From NCBI GenBank assembly GCA_013389105.1, contig JACADZ010000078.1:1-64000 (forward strand): a stretch of 64,000 nt of DNA. The letters run 5' to 3'. Made by a program: the position numbers and the translations under genes. This document shows, piece by piece, positions 16,068 to 29,474 of this stretch. The stretch is from Parvularculaceae bacterium (GTDB lineage: Bacteria; Pseudomonadota; Alphaproteobacteria; Caulobacterales; Parvularculaceae). The notes beneath the pieces were generated by a model, which saw only the letters and a list, made by a program, of their open reading frames with translations, did not search any database and was not told where the DNA came from. The number at the start of each line of letters is the position of its first letter. Within the stretch, counting starts at the first letter, position 1.

Positions 16068-18347
16068 ATGAACGTGCGCCGCCCGGCGCGCGCGAAATGC
16101 CTTGCGAGCGCGATGGCGGGGGATAAAGAACTCAAGACCGACGACCACAAGGCGCGCATCGACGCGTTGGCGCCGCGTCGTCTGATGGTCCTGACCGGCC
16201 TGTTCGTCGGCGCGCTGGCGTCGCTGATCTTCCTGCAGCTCCGCCAGGAAACGACCGCGCGCAAGACTGAAACCGCCCTGAGGGTCGCCGCGGCGGCCGC
16301 CGATTGCGCCGGCCAGATGAACATCGCCTTGATGACCGGCGCCTCGGCTCGCAAGACCCTTTCCGCCTGCCACCCCGGGGGTCGCGCAGCCCTGTTCCTC
16401 CTCGCGGCCAATGGCGATATCGTGGCTGCATACGGCGCGACCGACCACAACGCTCTCGATGCGGCGACGATCGGCGCGCTCAAGCTGAATAGTCGCGGCC
16501 AGGGGATTCTCGACCTTGAGAGCGGCAAATCGATCGCCGCCTGGCGCCCGCTCGACGACGACCAGACAATCCTCGCGGCAGCCCCGGAGGCCGACATCTT
16601 CGCCCGCACGCCGATCTGGATCAGCTACGCGCTGATCCTCGCCGCCATCATCCTGGTGATCGGCTCGCTCATGGCCGCCTTCCTTCGGCAGAGCAGGGCC
16701 GCCGCCGAGGCGGCCGGCGCGGTGCGGACGCTGGAGGCCTATACCGAGGCGCTGGCGGGCGGGCGGTGCAGCCCCTGGTTCTACGACGGCAAGGCGCGGA
16801 CGATTACGCTCGCCCGGGCGCTGCTCGAGCCCCTGGGTCTTGGAGGCCGCGATCGCACATTCTCCCTCCGGGAGCTCTCCGCGCTCGTGCACCCGGAAGA
16901 CCTCCGCAGCGCGCTCTCGATCCTTACCGGCGAAGCCGGCGCGGTCACTGAGGGGCGGGTGCGGCTGCGCGATCCGGCCGGGGCCTGGTCGGCGATCTAT
17001 CTGCGGACTGCTGATGCCGCGGGGCGCCTCAAGCGCGCCGGCGTCGCATTCGACCTTGCGGGCGCCAAGGCGCAGCCGCCTGGCGCCGCGCTCGCGGAAG
17101 CCCGCCTCAAGGACGCCATCGAGAATATTCCGGAAGCTTTCGTCCTCTGGGACGCGCAAGGCAGGCTCGCCGTTTGGAACAAGCGCTTCGCCATGCTGTT
17201 CCGTTTTCCCGAGCGGGCGCTGAAGGCGGGCTTGACCCCGATGGAGACAGCTCAGATCGCGCGGGCCCGCGGCGACATCATCACCCAGTACTTCGCGCCG
17301 GACGCTCCGTGCGGCGAACAGGGTGTCGAAGTGCCCTTGCCGGGCGACCGCTGGTTCCACATTTCGCGGCGCCGGACCTCCGAGGGCGGTCTCGTCTGCC
17401 TCGCCTCGAACGTGACCGACCTGAAGCGCCGAGCCCGCGCGCAGAAGAAGAAAGAGCGCGAGTTGAAGGAGACTGTCGACGACCTCGAACGCTCGCGGTC
17501 CGCCTTGTCCGAGACGATGCGGAAATACGAGCAGGAGAAGCATCGTGCGGAAGAGGCAAACCGCTCCAAGAGCGAGTTTCTGGCCAATATGAGCCACGAG
17601 CTCCGGACGCCGCTCAACGCCATCAACGGCTTCTCGGAGATCATGCGCTCCGAGCTGTATGGTCCCCTCGGCGATGAGAAGTACAAGGAGTATGTCGACG
17701 ACATTCTCCAAAGCGGCCGGCACCTGCTCGAACTGATCGACGACGTGCTCGACATGTCGAAGATCGAGGCCGGCACGTTCGAACTTGAACCGCGTCGGAT
17801 CGATCTTGAAAAGATTCTTCAGGAATGCGTGCGCCTCATCGCCAAGCGGGCGGCGGACGGCGGCGTGAAGCTGACAGCTTCGGTCGGCCACGCGCCCGCT
17901 GTCTGGGCTGACGCCCGCGCCGTGAAGCAGGTGACGCTGAACCTCCTCTCCAACGCCGTGAAGTTCACCGGCGAGGGCGGCGAGGTCGCCATTACGGCCG
18001 AAGCCGATCTCGACGGCGTGACGATCGTGGTCGCCGACTCCGGCGCCGGCATGAGCCGGGAGCAACTCGACCGTCTCGGCGCCCCGTTCACCCAGGTGTC
18101 CGATCAGTTCGACGCCAACCGCGCCGGCGCGGGCCTCGGGCTCGCGCTCTCGAAGGCCCTTATGGAACTCCAGGGCGGCATCCTCGCGCTCGCGAGCCAG
18201 CCCGGCAAGGGCACGGTGGCGTGCGCGACGCTCCCGCGCCGCCGCGATGCGAAGGTTCGCCTGCCGCAGTTCATCCGGGGTGAGGCGCGGATCCTGACTG
18301 CGCCGACCGCACGCGGCGAAATCCCCGCCACCCAGGCCGCCGAATAG
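16068..18347 (+). CDS. Membrane PAS-domain sensor histidine kinase (PleC/DivJ-like)
   Basis: A 759-residue kinase. Membrane helices lie at about 38-58 and 182-206 with a periplasmic region of about 120 residues between them. PAS-like domains span about 225-335 and 345-455, and a coiled coil spans about 455-500. The dimerisation domain carries the phosphoacceptor H510 in FLANMSHELRTPLNAINGFSEIM. The ATPase domain has NLLSNAVKFT, DSGAGM and AGAGLGLALSK. The core resembles the PleC/DivJ group that controls DivK in alphaproteobacteria. No response regulator is adjacent, so the partner is unknown. Confidence 0.88.
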   Translation: MNVRRPARAKCLASAMAGDKELKTDDHKARIDALAPRRLMVLTGLFVGALASLIFLQLRQETTARKTETALRVAAAAADCAGQMNIALMTGASARKTLSACHPGGRAALFLLAANGDIVAAYGATDHNALDAATIGALKLNSRGQGILDLESGKSIAAWRPLDDDQTILAAAPEADIFARTPIWISYALILAAIILVIGSLMAAFLRQSRAAAEAAGAVRTLEAYTEALAGGRCSPWFYDGKARTITLARALLEPLGLGGRDRTFSLRELSALVHPEDLRSALSILTGEAGAVTEGRVRLRDPAGAWSAIYLRTADAAGRLKRAGVAFDLAGAKAQPPGAALAEARLKDAIENIPEAFVLWDAQGRLAVWNKRFAMLFRFPERALKAGLTPMETAQIARARGDIITQYFAPDAPCGEQGVEVPLPGDRWFHISRRRTSEGGLVCLASNVTDLKRRARAQKKKERELKETVDDLERSRSALSETMRKYEQEKHRAEEANRSKSEFLANMSHELRTPLNAINGFSEIMRSELYGPLGDEKYKEYVDDILQSGRHLLELIDDVLDMSKIEAGTFELEPRRIDLEKILQECVRLIAKRAADGGVKLTASVGHAPAVWADARAVKQVTLNLLSNAVKFTGEGGEVAITAEADLDGVTIVVADSGAGMSREQLDRLGAPFTQVSDQFDANRAGAGLGLALSKALMELQGGILALASQPGKGTVACATLPRRRDAKVRLPQFIRGEARILTAPTARGEIPATQAAE

Positions 18348-18384
18348 GCTGGGGACTGAGGTTCGACCTTTTACGGAGGCCTTC

Positions 18385-19902
18385 ATGACCGATTTTCCGA
18401 TCGACCGACGAACGCTGATGACGGCTGCGGCAGGCGCCGCATTGTTCCGTCCCGGCGCCGCGCTCGCACAATCCGGCGACATGACCGCGATCAGGGCCGC
18501 CGCGGAGCGGGGCTACGACGCCTCGGTCAAGCGCATTCAGGAGTGGATCAGGAACCCCTCGATCGCCGCCGAAAATCTCAAGATGGCCGAGGGCGCCGAC
18601 TACATGTCGCGACTCGCGAAGGATGCGGGGTTTACAGACGTTCAGCTTGCCCCGACCGACGGCCATCCCGGCGTTTTCGGCTTCATGGATAACGGGGCCG
18701 AGCGCACGGTCGGCATCTACTTCATGTACGACGTCAAGCAGTTCGACGCGACCGAGTGGTCCTCCCCGCCGCTTGAAGCCCGAATCGTCGAGAAGGGGGG
18801 CTTCGGCCGCGTCATCATGGGACGCGGCGCCGTCAATCAGAAAGGTCCTGAGGCCACCTTCCTCGCCGCGCTGCACGCCATGCGCGCGGCCGGCAAGAAG
18901 CCGCCGGTCAATATCGTGCTCGTCTGCGAGGGCGAAGAGGAGATCGGCTCGCCGCATTTTCGCCAGATCGTCAGTCATCCGACCTTGCTGCCGGCGCTCC
19001 GGAAATGCCTCGGGGTCATCATCCCGGCCGGCTGGCAAAATCCCAACGGCTCGGTCACCATCAATCTCGGCTCCAAGGGCATCATCGAGTGCTAGCTGAT
19101 CGCGAGCGGCCAGAAATGGGGGCGCGGACCCGTCAAGGACATTCACTCGAGCCTCAAGGCGCAGGTCGACAGCCCGGTCTGGCGTCTGGTCGAGGCCCTG
19201 AAAACGCTCGTTAGGGATGGGGGGAACACGCCCGCGATCGAAGGCTGGTTCGATAATGTCCGCCCACTGACGAAACGCGAGAAGGAGCTGATCGCCCTGT
19301 CGGCGGCGGCGACTAGCGAGGAGGACCGCAAGAAATCTCTCGGCGTTTCGCGCTGGATCGACGACCTCTCCTGGGAGAAATCCCTCGAACGCCTCGCCTC
19401 GCAGCCGACCGTCAACATCGAGGGGCTCGTTGCGGGCTATACCGGACCTGGAGGCAAGACGGTGCTGCCGGCGCGCGCGGTCGCCAAGCTCGATCTGCGC
19501 CTCGTGCCCAACATGACGGCCGAGGATTGCCTTGCAAAGCTCAAGCGGCATCTGGCCAATGAGGGCTTCCCCGACGTCGAAGTGAACATGACCGGCGGCT
19601 ACGACCCGACCGAAACGCCCGAGGGCAGCGCGGTCATCCGGGCTCAGCAGGCCGTCTATACGAGGGCCGGCGTCGTCAACACCCTGTATCCGCGCAACGC
19701 AGGCTCGTGGCCCGGCTGCGTTTTCACCGGCGCGCCGCTCAATCTGCCGGCGGGGCAGTTCGGCCTCGGACATGGCTCCGGGGCCCACGCGCCGGATGAA
19801 TATTATGTCATCGACTCGACCAATCCGAAGGTCGCCGGGCTTATCGACGCGACCATGGGCTATGTCGACTTCCTCTACGAAATGGCGACGATCAGCGTCT
19901 GA
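18385..19902 (+). pseudogene. M20-family metallopeptidase interrupted by an in-frame TAG
   Basis: The frame codes for a complete M20 dipeptidase-like protein of 505 residues except for TAG at 19093-19095 (codon 237), within GIIEC-stop-LIASGQKWGRGP. Both halves are conserved-looking and in the same frame. The N-terminus has a twin-arginine-like signal (DRRTLMTAAAGAALF) and an AQ cleavage region. Metal-site features include GRGAVNQKGPEATFLA and CEGEEEIGSPHF before the stop, and GHGSGAHAPDEY after it. A single change from a sense codon such as GAG would restore it. It may be a recent pseudogene, a sequence error or, less likely, readthrough. Confidence 0.85.
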
Positions 19903-19937
19903 CCCGAAGACCCCGCAGCCGCGCTCCGACCCCGCCC

Positions 19938-20390
19938 GTGCGCCCCGCGCGGGCGCGCGACTTCGACGCCGTCTGGGCCATCGAAACCGAGAGTTTCGGG
20001 ACAGACCGCTTCCCGCGGCGCAATCTCCGCCGGCTCCTGTCCCGGCGCAGCGCCGCGTTCCTGATCGCCGGCGCGCCGCCTCTCGGCTATGCGCTCGTGC
20101 TGTTCCGCCGGGGGGCGGGCGTCGCCCGGCTGTACTCGATCGCCACGTCGAAAGCCGCGCGCGGACGCGGCGTTGGCGCCGCCCTGGTCAAAGCGGCCGC
20201 CGCGTGCGCGAAAAGTCGCGGCTCGGACAGGCTCCGCCTGGAAGTGCGGGTCTCCAACAAGGCGGCGATCGCTCTATATTCGAAGGCTGGTTTTTCGATT
20301 CTGAAGGAATCGCCGGGATACTATGAGGACGGGGAAACGGCTCTGAAGATGGAAAAGCGCCTCGCGACCGCTGAGGAACGACGCAAATGA
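19938..20390 (+). CDS. GNAT-family N-acetyltransferase
   Basis: A 150-residue GNAT protein with the acetyl-CoA loop SKAARGRGVGAALVKAAA and the following RLRLEVRVSNKAAIALYSKAGF, close in style to RimI. It starts with GTG at 19938; no better start is visible. It overlaps the next gene, a RimK-family ligase, by four bases (ATGA), so the two are probably one operon. The acceptor substrate is unknown, but the pairing suggests modification of a peptide or amino-acid product of the ligase. Confidence 0.85.
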   Translation: MRPARARDFDAVWAIETESFGTDRFPRRNLRRLLSRRSAAFLIAGAPPLGYALVLFRRGAGVARLYSIATSKAARGRGVGAALVKAAAACAKSRGSDRLRLEVRVSNKAAIALYSKAGFSILKESPGYYEDGETALKMEKRLATAEERRK

Positions 20391-21913
20391 GCGACTGGCT
20401 CATCCTCGTAGAGAACGCGTCAGACCTCCAGCAATACGAAACGCCTCACAAAGTGATGCGGATCAGGGATTATCTCACCAATCCCAATCTCTTCACGGGT
20501 CGTCGGCCGAACATCATCAATCTTGGCCGCAGCTACGCCTATCAGTCCGAGGGCTACTACGCGTCGCTGCTCGCCGAAGCGCGCCGCCACCGCGTGGCGC
20601 CCACCGTGCAGGCGATGGTCGAGCTCCGGCAGAAGTCTCTCTACGCCCATGCTGTCCCCGAGCTCGAAGCCGCCATCCAGAAGGACATCGAGAACGGCTC
20701 GGCGCCCGTCGAAAAGATGCTGGTCGCCTTCACGACGACATGGCCGCGCGGCTATGACCGGTTCGCCAAACTCCTGTTCGACTGGTTCCGGGCCCCGGTG
20801 ATCGAAGTCATCATCACGGGCGGGGTGTGGCCGACCATCCAGTCGTTGCGCATCGTCTCGCCCCACAAGCTCAAGGGCGAAGAGCGCCGATTCTTTCTCG
20901 CCGCGCTCGACCAGCACACTTCCCGCCGCTGGACGGCGCCGAAAGCGAAGGCGGCGGCGAAATGGTCGCTCGCAGTTCTCCTGGATCCCAAGGAGGAAGA
21001 GCCCCCTTCATCGCCTGCGACGATCAAGCGCCTCGCGTCGGTCGCCGACAAGATGGGCGTCGAAGTCGAACCCTTATACCCGAACGAACTCTCTTCACTC
21101 GCGGAATTCGACGCGCTGCTGATCCGCTCGACGACGGCGATCGACAATTTCACCTACCGCTTCGCGCGGCGCGCGGAACAGGAGGGGATGCCCGTCATCG
21201 ACGACACGGAATCGATGATTCGCTGCACCAACAAGGTCTATCTGAAGGAGCTCCTCGACAACGCCCGCATTCCGGCCCCCAAGACCGAGATCCTCGACGA
21301 AAAAGCGAATTTTGCGGAAGTGATGGCGCGCCTCGGCTCGCCCCTCGTCCTAAAGGCGCCCGACGGCTCGTTCTCACGCTCCGTGCACAAGGTTGCGACG
21401 CTCGAGGAATTCCAGGCCACCGCCAAGAAGCTCTACGAGGATACGGCCCTCATCCTCGCGCAGGAGTACATGCCGACGCAGTTCGACTGGCGCGTCGGCG
21501 TGCTCGGCGGCGAGCCTTTGTTCGCAAGCCAGTACAAGATGGCGCGTGGTCACTGGCAGATCGCCAAACAGCAGAAGGACGGAGGCCTCACCTTCGGCGG
21601 CACCAACACGATTGCAGTCGAGCAGGCCCCGCGCGACATCATTGAAACGGCGGTCAGGTGCGCGCGTCTGATCGGCGACGGCCTCTACGGCATCGACCTG
21701 AAGCAGAACGAGCGCGGGATCTTCGTCATCGAGATCAACGATAACCCCAATATCGACGCCGATTACGAAGATGCGGTGCTCAAGGACGAACTCTATCGCC
21801 GCATCATCGACTGGTTCGCCGCCCGGCTCGAAAAGCGCATGGGCGGCGCGGTGAAACCCGTCGCGTCAGCGATTCTGCCGACCGAGGTTAAGCTCATCGC
21901 GGCTGGAAAATAG
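20387..21913 (+). CDS. RimK-family ATP-grasp ligase with N-terminal extension
   Basis: A 508-residue protein. The first roughly 200 residues match the RimK-like N-terminal domain (MSDWLILVENASDLQQYETP, then RPNIINLGRSYAYQSEGYY). The C-terminal part is an ATP-grasp domain with IDDTESMIRCTNKVYLKELL, LVLKAPDGSFSRSV, ILAQEYMPTQFDWRVGVLGG and the metal-binding IEINDNPNIDADYEDAV. Family members ligate amino acids such as glutamate to proteins or small molecules. This is not RimK itself, which is about 300 residues. It is coupled to the upstream GNAT gene. Confidence 0.88.
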   Translation: MSDWLILVENASDLQQYETPHKVMRIRDYLTNPNLFTGRRPNIINLGRSYAYQSEGYYASLLAEARRHRVAPTVQAMVELRQKSLYAHAVPELEAAIQKDIENGSAPVEKMLVAFTTTWPRGYDRFAKLLFDWFRAPVIEVIITGGVWPTIQSLRIVSPHKLKGEERRFFLAALDQHTSRRWTAPKAKAAAKWSLAVLLDPKEEEPPSSPATIKRLASVADKMGVEVEPLYPNELSSLAEFDALLIRSTTAIDNFTYRFARRAEQEGMPVIDDTESMIRCTNKVYLKELLDNARIPAPKTEILDEKANFAEVMARLGSPLVLKAPDGSFSRSVHKVATLEEFQATAKKLYEDTALILAQEYMPTQFDWRVGVLGGEPLFASQYKMARGHWQIAKQQKDGGLTFGGTNTIAVEQAPRDIIETAVRCARLIGDGLYGIDLKQNERGIFVIEINDNPNIDADYEDAVLKDELYRRIIDWFAARLEKRMGGAVKPVASAILPTEVKLIAAGK

Positions 21914-22026
21914 AGCGCCGGGCGAAAAGTGGATTCGACTCGAAGATCGGGATCGGCGGGCGACCCGCTTTCTCGCCTCTCGATTCTGGCGCCCAGCGAA
22001 GCCGGGGCATGAGGGCGACGCCCGGC

Positions 22027-22890
22027 TCAGGCCACCAACGCCGGCGCCCCGAACGGGACGATCTTGTTCTCCACATCGTGGCCGATGTCGGCGCGGCCGA
22101 GATATGGGACGCCCGCGCGCGCGCACCAGCGCCTCGCGATCTCCTCTTCCGTTTTGAGAAAGGGCGGGTCGTTCTCCGGAATGTCGCTGCAGCGACCGAG
22201 CATGAGCCCGGCGGCGTCGCGCATGTTCGGGCTTGACATAACTGCCGCGAGAGCGCGGTCGATGCGGTAATGATGCTCGCTGACTTCTTCGATCATCACG
22301 ATGTGCGCCGAGAAATTCGGCGCGCGCCCGGATGCGATCAAATGCACGAGGATTGTGAGGTTGAACGCCGCGACTTTGGCGCCGCCGCGCGCTGCGGGCT
22401 CGACATCGGCTTGATCGCCTTGCACCAAATAGCGAAGCGCGCGCGCGATCGCCGTCTCGCCGCCCGCGCGATTGATGTCGGCCGGCATGGGTCCGTGGAC
22501 GGGCGTTCCAATGCCGTCGGCGTAGAGCCGCCCAAGCACGAAGCCGAGGTCGCTGTAGCCCATATAGACCTTGCGTCGCGCCGCCGCGTTGAGCCTCGCA
22601 TAGATAGCGTCGTCGAGCCTTGCCGAGCCGTAGCCGCCGCGGGCGAACCAGACCGCGTCGAACGCAGGATCGTTTGCAACCTCGAGAAACGCGGCGCTTC
22701 GGGCCTCATCGGATCCGGCGAAATGCCCTTCCGAAAGGAAGCACTGCGGATGGAAGTGGAGCGCCGCCCCAGCGTCGCTGAAATTCGCCTCGGCGAGCGC
22801 CGCGACCCGGGCCGCCGCGTCCGGCTTCAGTGCGCAGGCCGGCGCGACGATTGCGATATTCCTCGTCGCCTTCCTCCGGGCTTTTGTCAT
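22027..22890 (-). CDS. LD-carboxypeptidase (S66 family)
   Basis: A 287-residue S66 peptidase. IAIVAPACALKPDAAARV at the N-terminus, WFARGGYGSARLDD with the usual serine-bearing region, YMGYSDLGFVLG and PVHGPMPADINR follow the order in LdcA/MccF. The catalytic Glu/His lie toward the C-terminus (MIEEVSEHHYRIDRAL). Family members remove D-alanine from muropeptides in cell-wall recycling or hydrolyse related LD-bonds. It lies just downstream of gyrB on the same strand, with 57 bases between them. Confidence 0.86.
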   Translation of the reverse strand: MTKARRKATRNIAIVAPACALKPDAAARVAALAEANFSDAGAALHFHPQCFLSEGHFAGSDEARSAAFLEVANDPAFDAVWFARGGYGSARLDDAIYARLNAAARRKVYMGYSDLGFVLGRLYADGIGTPVHGPMPADINRAGGETAIARALRYLVQGDQADVEPAARGGAKVAAFNLTILVHLIASGRAPNFSAHIVMIEEVSEHHYRIDRALAAVMSSPNMRDAAGLMLGRCSDIPENDPPFLKTEEEIARRWCARAGVPYLGRADIGHDVENKIVPFGAPALVA

Positions 22891-22947
22891 GCGCCGCCGC
22901 CAAGACTGGCCGTCCGACCCGCCGCGTTTGCGCGCACGATACGATCC

Positions 22948-26570
<3,623 letters not shown>

Positions 26571-26633
26571 TTGCTGGACGACCCAACCGAAAAGGCGCGC
26601 CGGCCCTACTAAAGAGCGCAGCGCTTCCAGCGC

Positions 26634-27752
26634 TCAAACTCTCAGCGGCATCAGCACGTAGAGTGCGCGTTCGTCTTCTTCATCTGCGATAACCGTCGGC
26701 GAAGCCGGATCGGCGAGCCGGAAGGTGGTCGTCTCGCCGTCGATCTGCGTCGCGACATCAAGGAGGTAACGCGCGTTGAAGCCGATCTCCAGCGGGTCGC
26801 CGCCGTAATCAACCGACAGTTCTTCCATGGCGCTGCCCGCCTCGGGATTGTTCACCGTCAGACGAAGCCGGTCGGCCGAGAGCGCAAGCTTGATCGAGCG
26901 CGTACGATCGGCGGAAACGGTCGAGACACGGTCGACGGCTGCAGAAAAATCCTTGGTATCGACTTTCAGGATGTTCTTGTTCGTTTTGGGAATCACGCGC
27001 TCGTAGTCGGGGAACGAGCCGTCGATGAGTTTAGACGTCAGTCTGCCGGGACCGAAACCGAAGCGAATTTTCGCGGCGGAAACCGCCACCTCGACTGTCT
27101 CTTCAGCGTCGGCGAGGAGGCGCCCGAGCTCGGCCACGGCTTTCCGCGGGACGATGATCCCCGGCATTTCCTCGGCGCCTGCCGGGAGCGCCGCGTCAAG
27201 GCGCGCCAGGCGATGGCCGTCCGTCGCGGCCGCGCGGAGAGCCTTTCGTCCGCCATCGGAGTAAGCATGCAGGTAGACGCCGTTCAGGTAATAACGCGTC
27301 TCCTCCTGCGACATGGCGAAACGCGCCTTCCCAAAGATGCGGTTCAGTTCCGCGGCGGGCATCGAGAACCGCACTTTCAGGTCATCGGATGCGAGCGTCG
27401 GAAAATCTTCGTCCGGCAGAACCGCCAGCGAACCCTCGTAACGTCCCGACGTTATCTGAAGACGGTTCTCGTCTTGCACAAGCTGGAGGCGGATTTGCGC
27501 GCCGTCCGGAAGCTTGCGCACAATGTCGTGCAGCATGACGGCGGAGGCGGTCGTTGCGCCTTTTGCGGCGACATCGGCCGGCGCCTGCTCCGAGATTTCA
27601 ATATCGAGATCAGTCGCCGTCAGCGTGAGGGCGCCGCCCTCGGCGTTCAAAAGCACGTTGGATAGAATCGGAATCGTATTTCGGCGCTCGACGACGCTCT
27701 GCACATGCCCCAGCGCCTTGACCAGCGCGGACCGCTCTATCGTGACTTTCAT
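26634..27752 (-). CDS. dnaN: DNA polymerase III sliding clamp (beta subunit)
   Basis: A 372-residue clamp. The start MKVTIERSALVKALGHVQSVVERRNTIPIL is the canonical N-terminus; the longer upstream frame is a proline/glycine-rich artefact. Three repeated clamp domains follow, with LLNAEGGALTLTATDLDIEI, GVYLHAYSDGGRKALRAAATDGHRLA, and the C-terminal VLMPLRV that forms part of the partner-binding pocket. It lies between dnaA and recF in the conserved order. Confidence 0.97.
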   Translation of the reverse strand: MKVTIERSALVKALGHVQSVVERRNTIPILSNVLLNAEGGALTLTATDLDIEISEQAPADVAAKGATTASAVMLHDIVRKLPDGAQIRLQLVQDENRLQITSGRYEGSLAVLPDEDFPTLASDDLKVRFSMPAAELNRIFGKARFAMSQEETRYYLNGVYLHAYSDGGRKALRAAATDGHRLARLDAALPAGAEEMPGIIVPRKAVAELGRLLADAEETVEVAVSAAKIRFGFGPGRLTSKLIDGSFPDYERVIPKTNKNILKVDTKDFSAAVDRVSTVSADRTRSIKLALSADRLRLTVNNPEAGSAMEELSVDYGGDPLEIGFNARYLLDVATQIDGETTTFRLADPASPTVIADEEDERALYVLMPLRV

Positions 27753-28034
27753 GCCGGCGCGAACCTCGTTTTCGCCCATTCGAAGCGGGGGCTTGGCTGA
27801 AAATTTCGGCGATCCCCGGGGAGGCCCGCCGCCTCGCTTTGGAGACGGCGGCGGCCCCGGAATCGCCGCACTGGAATAACACGGAAATATAGCCGATTTC
27901 GCGCATGGAAATCCAGCCAATCGAGTACGATTTCGGCGCGGATTCCGCCTTGAATTTCAGCGTGTTGGCGGCCTATCGGCAGAAGCCGTCGGAGCGACCC
28001 GACGGCGCTTTCGACGGGTTGTCGCGCGCGCCCG
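27753..28034. other. dnaA-dnaN spacer with a hairpin
   Basis: No gene is seen on either strand. GCCGTCGG (27985-27992) and CCGACGGC (27999-28006) form a perfect 8-bp inverted repeat about 30 bases after the dnaA stop. It could end or slow dnaA transcription, but no T-tract follows. The dnaN promoter must lie in the remainder. Confidence 0.5.
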
Positions 28035-29474
28035 TCATCGCGAGCGCCACAGGACCTCTCGAATTCGGCCGATCTGTTCCCTCAAAGTCTTGTCCCGGGC
28101 GACAAGAGCCTGAGCGCGCCGATAACCGCTCATCATGGTGGTGTGGTCGCGTCCAAGAAAGCGGGCGATCCGCGGAAAGCTCTCCTGCAGGTTCTCTCGG
28201 CAGATCATCACGAAGACGTGCCGAGCCCGAACGAGACGCTGGTGCTGGCCGCGGGAGCGGAACTCTTCCGGGGTCAGGCCGAACTCCGCCGCTACGGCGG
28301 CAGCCGTTTCTTCAAAGCTTGGGGTGCGGCGGGTCTCCAGTGCGCGGGCTCGCAAGATCCGCTCGGCGTCTGCGCGCCCAATCTTCTCCCCCAGATCCGC
28401 GCCGGCCAGTTGCAGCTGCTTCAAGGCGCCTATCGCTTCACGCAGGCTCTGGGTGAAATTCTGTGCGATATACTCAATCGCCTCGTCGTCGATACGCGGC
28501 GACGCGTCCATTATCGACAGCCGCTTTTTGAGGACGCGAGCGCGATGCGCCGCATCGCCGGCCAGCAGCGGCACAGAAAGGCCGCCGGAAAGGCGATCGG
28601 CGAGGCGCTCGTTGAAGCCGGCCGCGGCGAGCTTTTGCGGCGTCAACTCGCCGGCCGCCACCAGTCGCTTGCCGCTGGCGAGCGCCGCATTGACCAGGTT
28701 CAGGAGCTCAGCTTGCGTTCGCGGCGAGGTCTGCAGCAGGTGGACGTCGTCGATAAGAAGGACATCCTTCGACAGCAGTTCGCGCTGAAGCGACATCATG
28801 TTGTTGCCGAATACCGCGTTGACCGTCCCGTTCTGGAGGGCGTTGTAGGTGATGTAGAGACAGCCGCCCTCGCCGTACCGGCTGCGGTGCTCGTTAGCGA
28901 TGGCGAACAGGAGGTGGGTCTTGCCGACGCCGCTCGGTCCGCTGAGATAGACGATGTCCGGAGGAGCGCCCTCGGCGAAGACCTGCCGGGCGGCCGCAAA
29001 CGCCAGGTCATTGGTTTCGTCGACGGCATAAGCGTCGAACGTCGCGTGCGGACTGACGGCCGACGACAGGTCTTCGAGGCCGACCGCCGGGCGGTCCGAC
29101 GCCCTCTTTGACGCCGGCGAGGCCGAAGCCGCGGGACGCGCATTCAGGGGCGCCTGCGCCAGTGCAGACTTCAGCGCATCGATTTTTCGCGCGTCGTCCG
29201 ACAGTCGGCGGCCGCGCGTGACGATGCGGACTTTTCGAAACTGGCGCTGAAACGCGTCCATCAGGGCCTCCCTGAGCTGGGGGCCGAAGCGTTGCGAGAT
29301 GGTGTCGCGACGGATCGGAGACGTCGTGGAGAGCGTCGCTGTATCGTCGCTCATATCTTCGCACTCAAGATCGGAAAGCCAGGACGAGACAACCCTGTGG
29401 TCGAAATGGCGGACGAGAGCCGCCTGCAACCGTTCCGAATCCCCGCCGCCGCCGCCGTTCACTACGTCGCTCAT
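28035..29474 (-). CDS. dnaA: Chromosomal replication initiator DnaA (divergent)
   Basis: A 479-residue DnaA from the ATG at 29474; an in-frame ATG at 29537 is less likely. Domain I is recognisable (WLSDLECEDMSDDTATLS, then RFGPQLREALMDAF). The Walker A motif is GPSGVGKTHLL where most DnaA proteins have GGVGLGKTHL. Walker B is VLLIDDVHLL. Domain IV has RLVRARHVFVMICRE and the signature LGRDHTTMMSGYRRAQAL rather than GGRDHTTVLHA. It keeps all domains but drifts from consensus at several normally fixed positions. It initiates replication by opening the origin. Confidence 0.94.
   Translation of the reverse strand: MSDVVNGGGGGDSERLQAALVRHFDHRVVSSWLSDLECEDMSDDTATLSTTSPIRRDTISQRFGPQLREALMDAFQRQFRKVRIVTRGRRLSDDARKIDALKSALAQAPLNARPAASASPASKRASDRPAVGLEDLSSAVSPHATFDAYAVDETNDLAFAAARQVFAEGAPPDIVYLSGPSGVGKTHLLFAIANEHRSRYGEGGCLYITYNALQNGTVNAVFGNNMMSLQRELLSKDVLLIDDVHLLQTSPRTQAELLNLVNAALASGKRLVAAGELTPQKLAAAGFNERLADRLSGGLSVPLLAGDAAHRARVLKKRLSIMDASPRIDDEAIEYIAQNFTQSLREAIGALKQLQLAGADLGEKIGRADAERILRARALETRRTPSFEETAAAVAAEFGLTPEEFRSRGQHQRLVRARHVFVMICRENLQESFPRIARFLGRDHTTMMSGYRRAQALVARDKTLREQIGRIREVLWRSR

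Noticed and set aside
14412-18482. A 1356-codon open frame on the minus strand
   Set aside because: It lies opposite pepN and the histidine kinase, is rich in Arg/Gly/Ala and has no motif. It is a high-GC antisense artefact.
18271-19788. A 505-codon minus-strand frame across the M20 amber codon
   Set aside because: It has no recognisable domain, while the plus strand has signal, metal site and family motifs on both sides of the stop.
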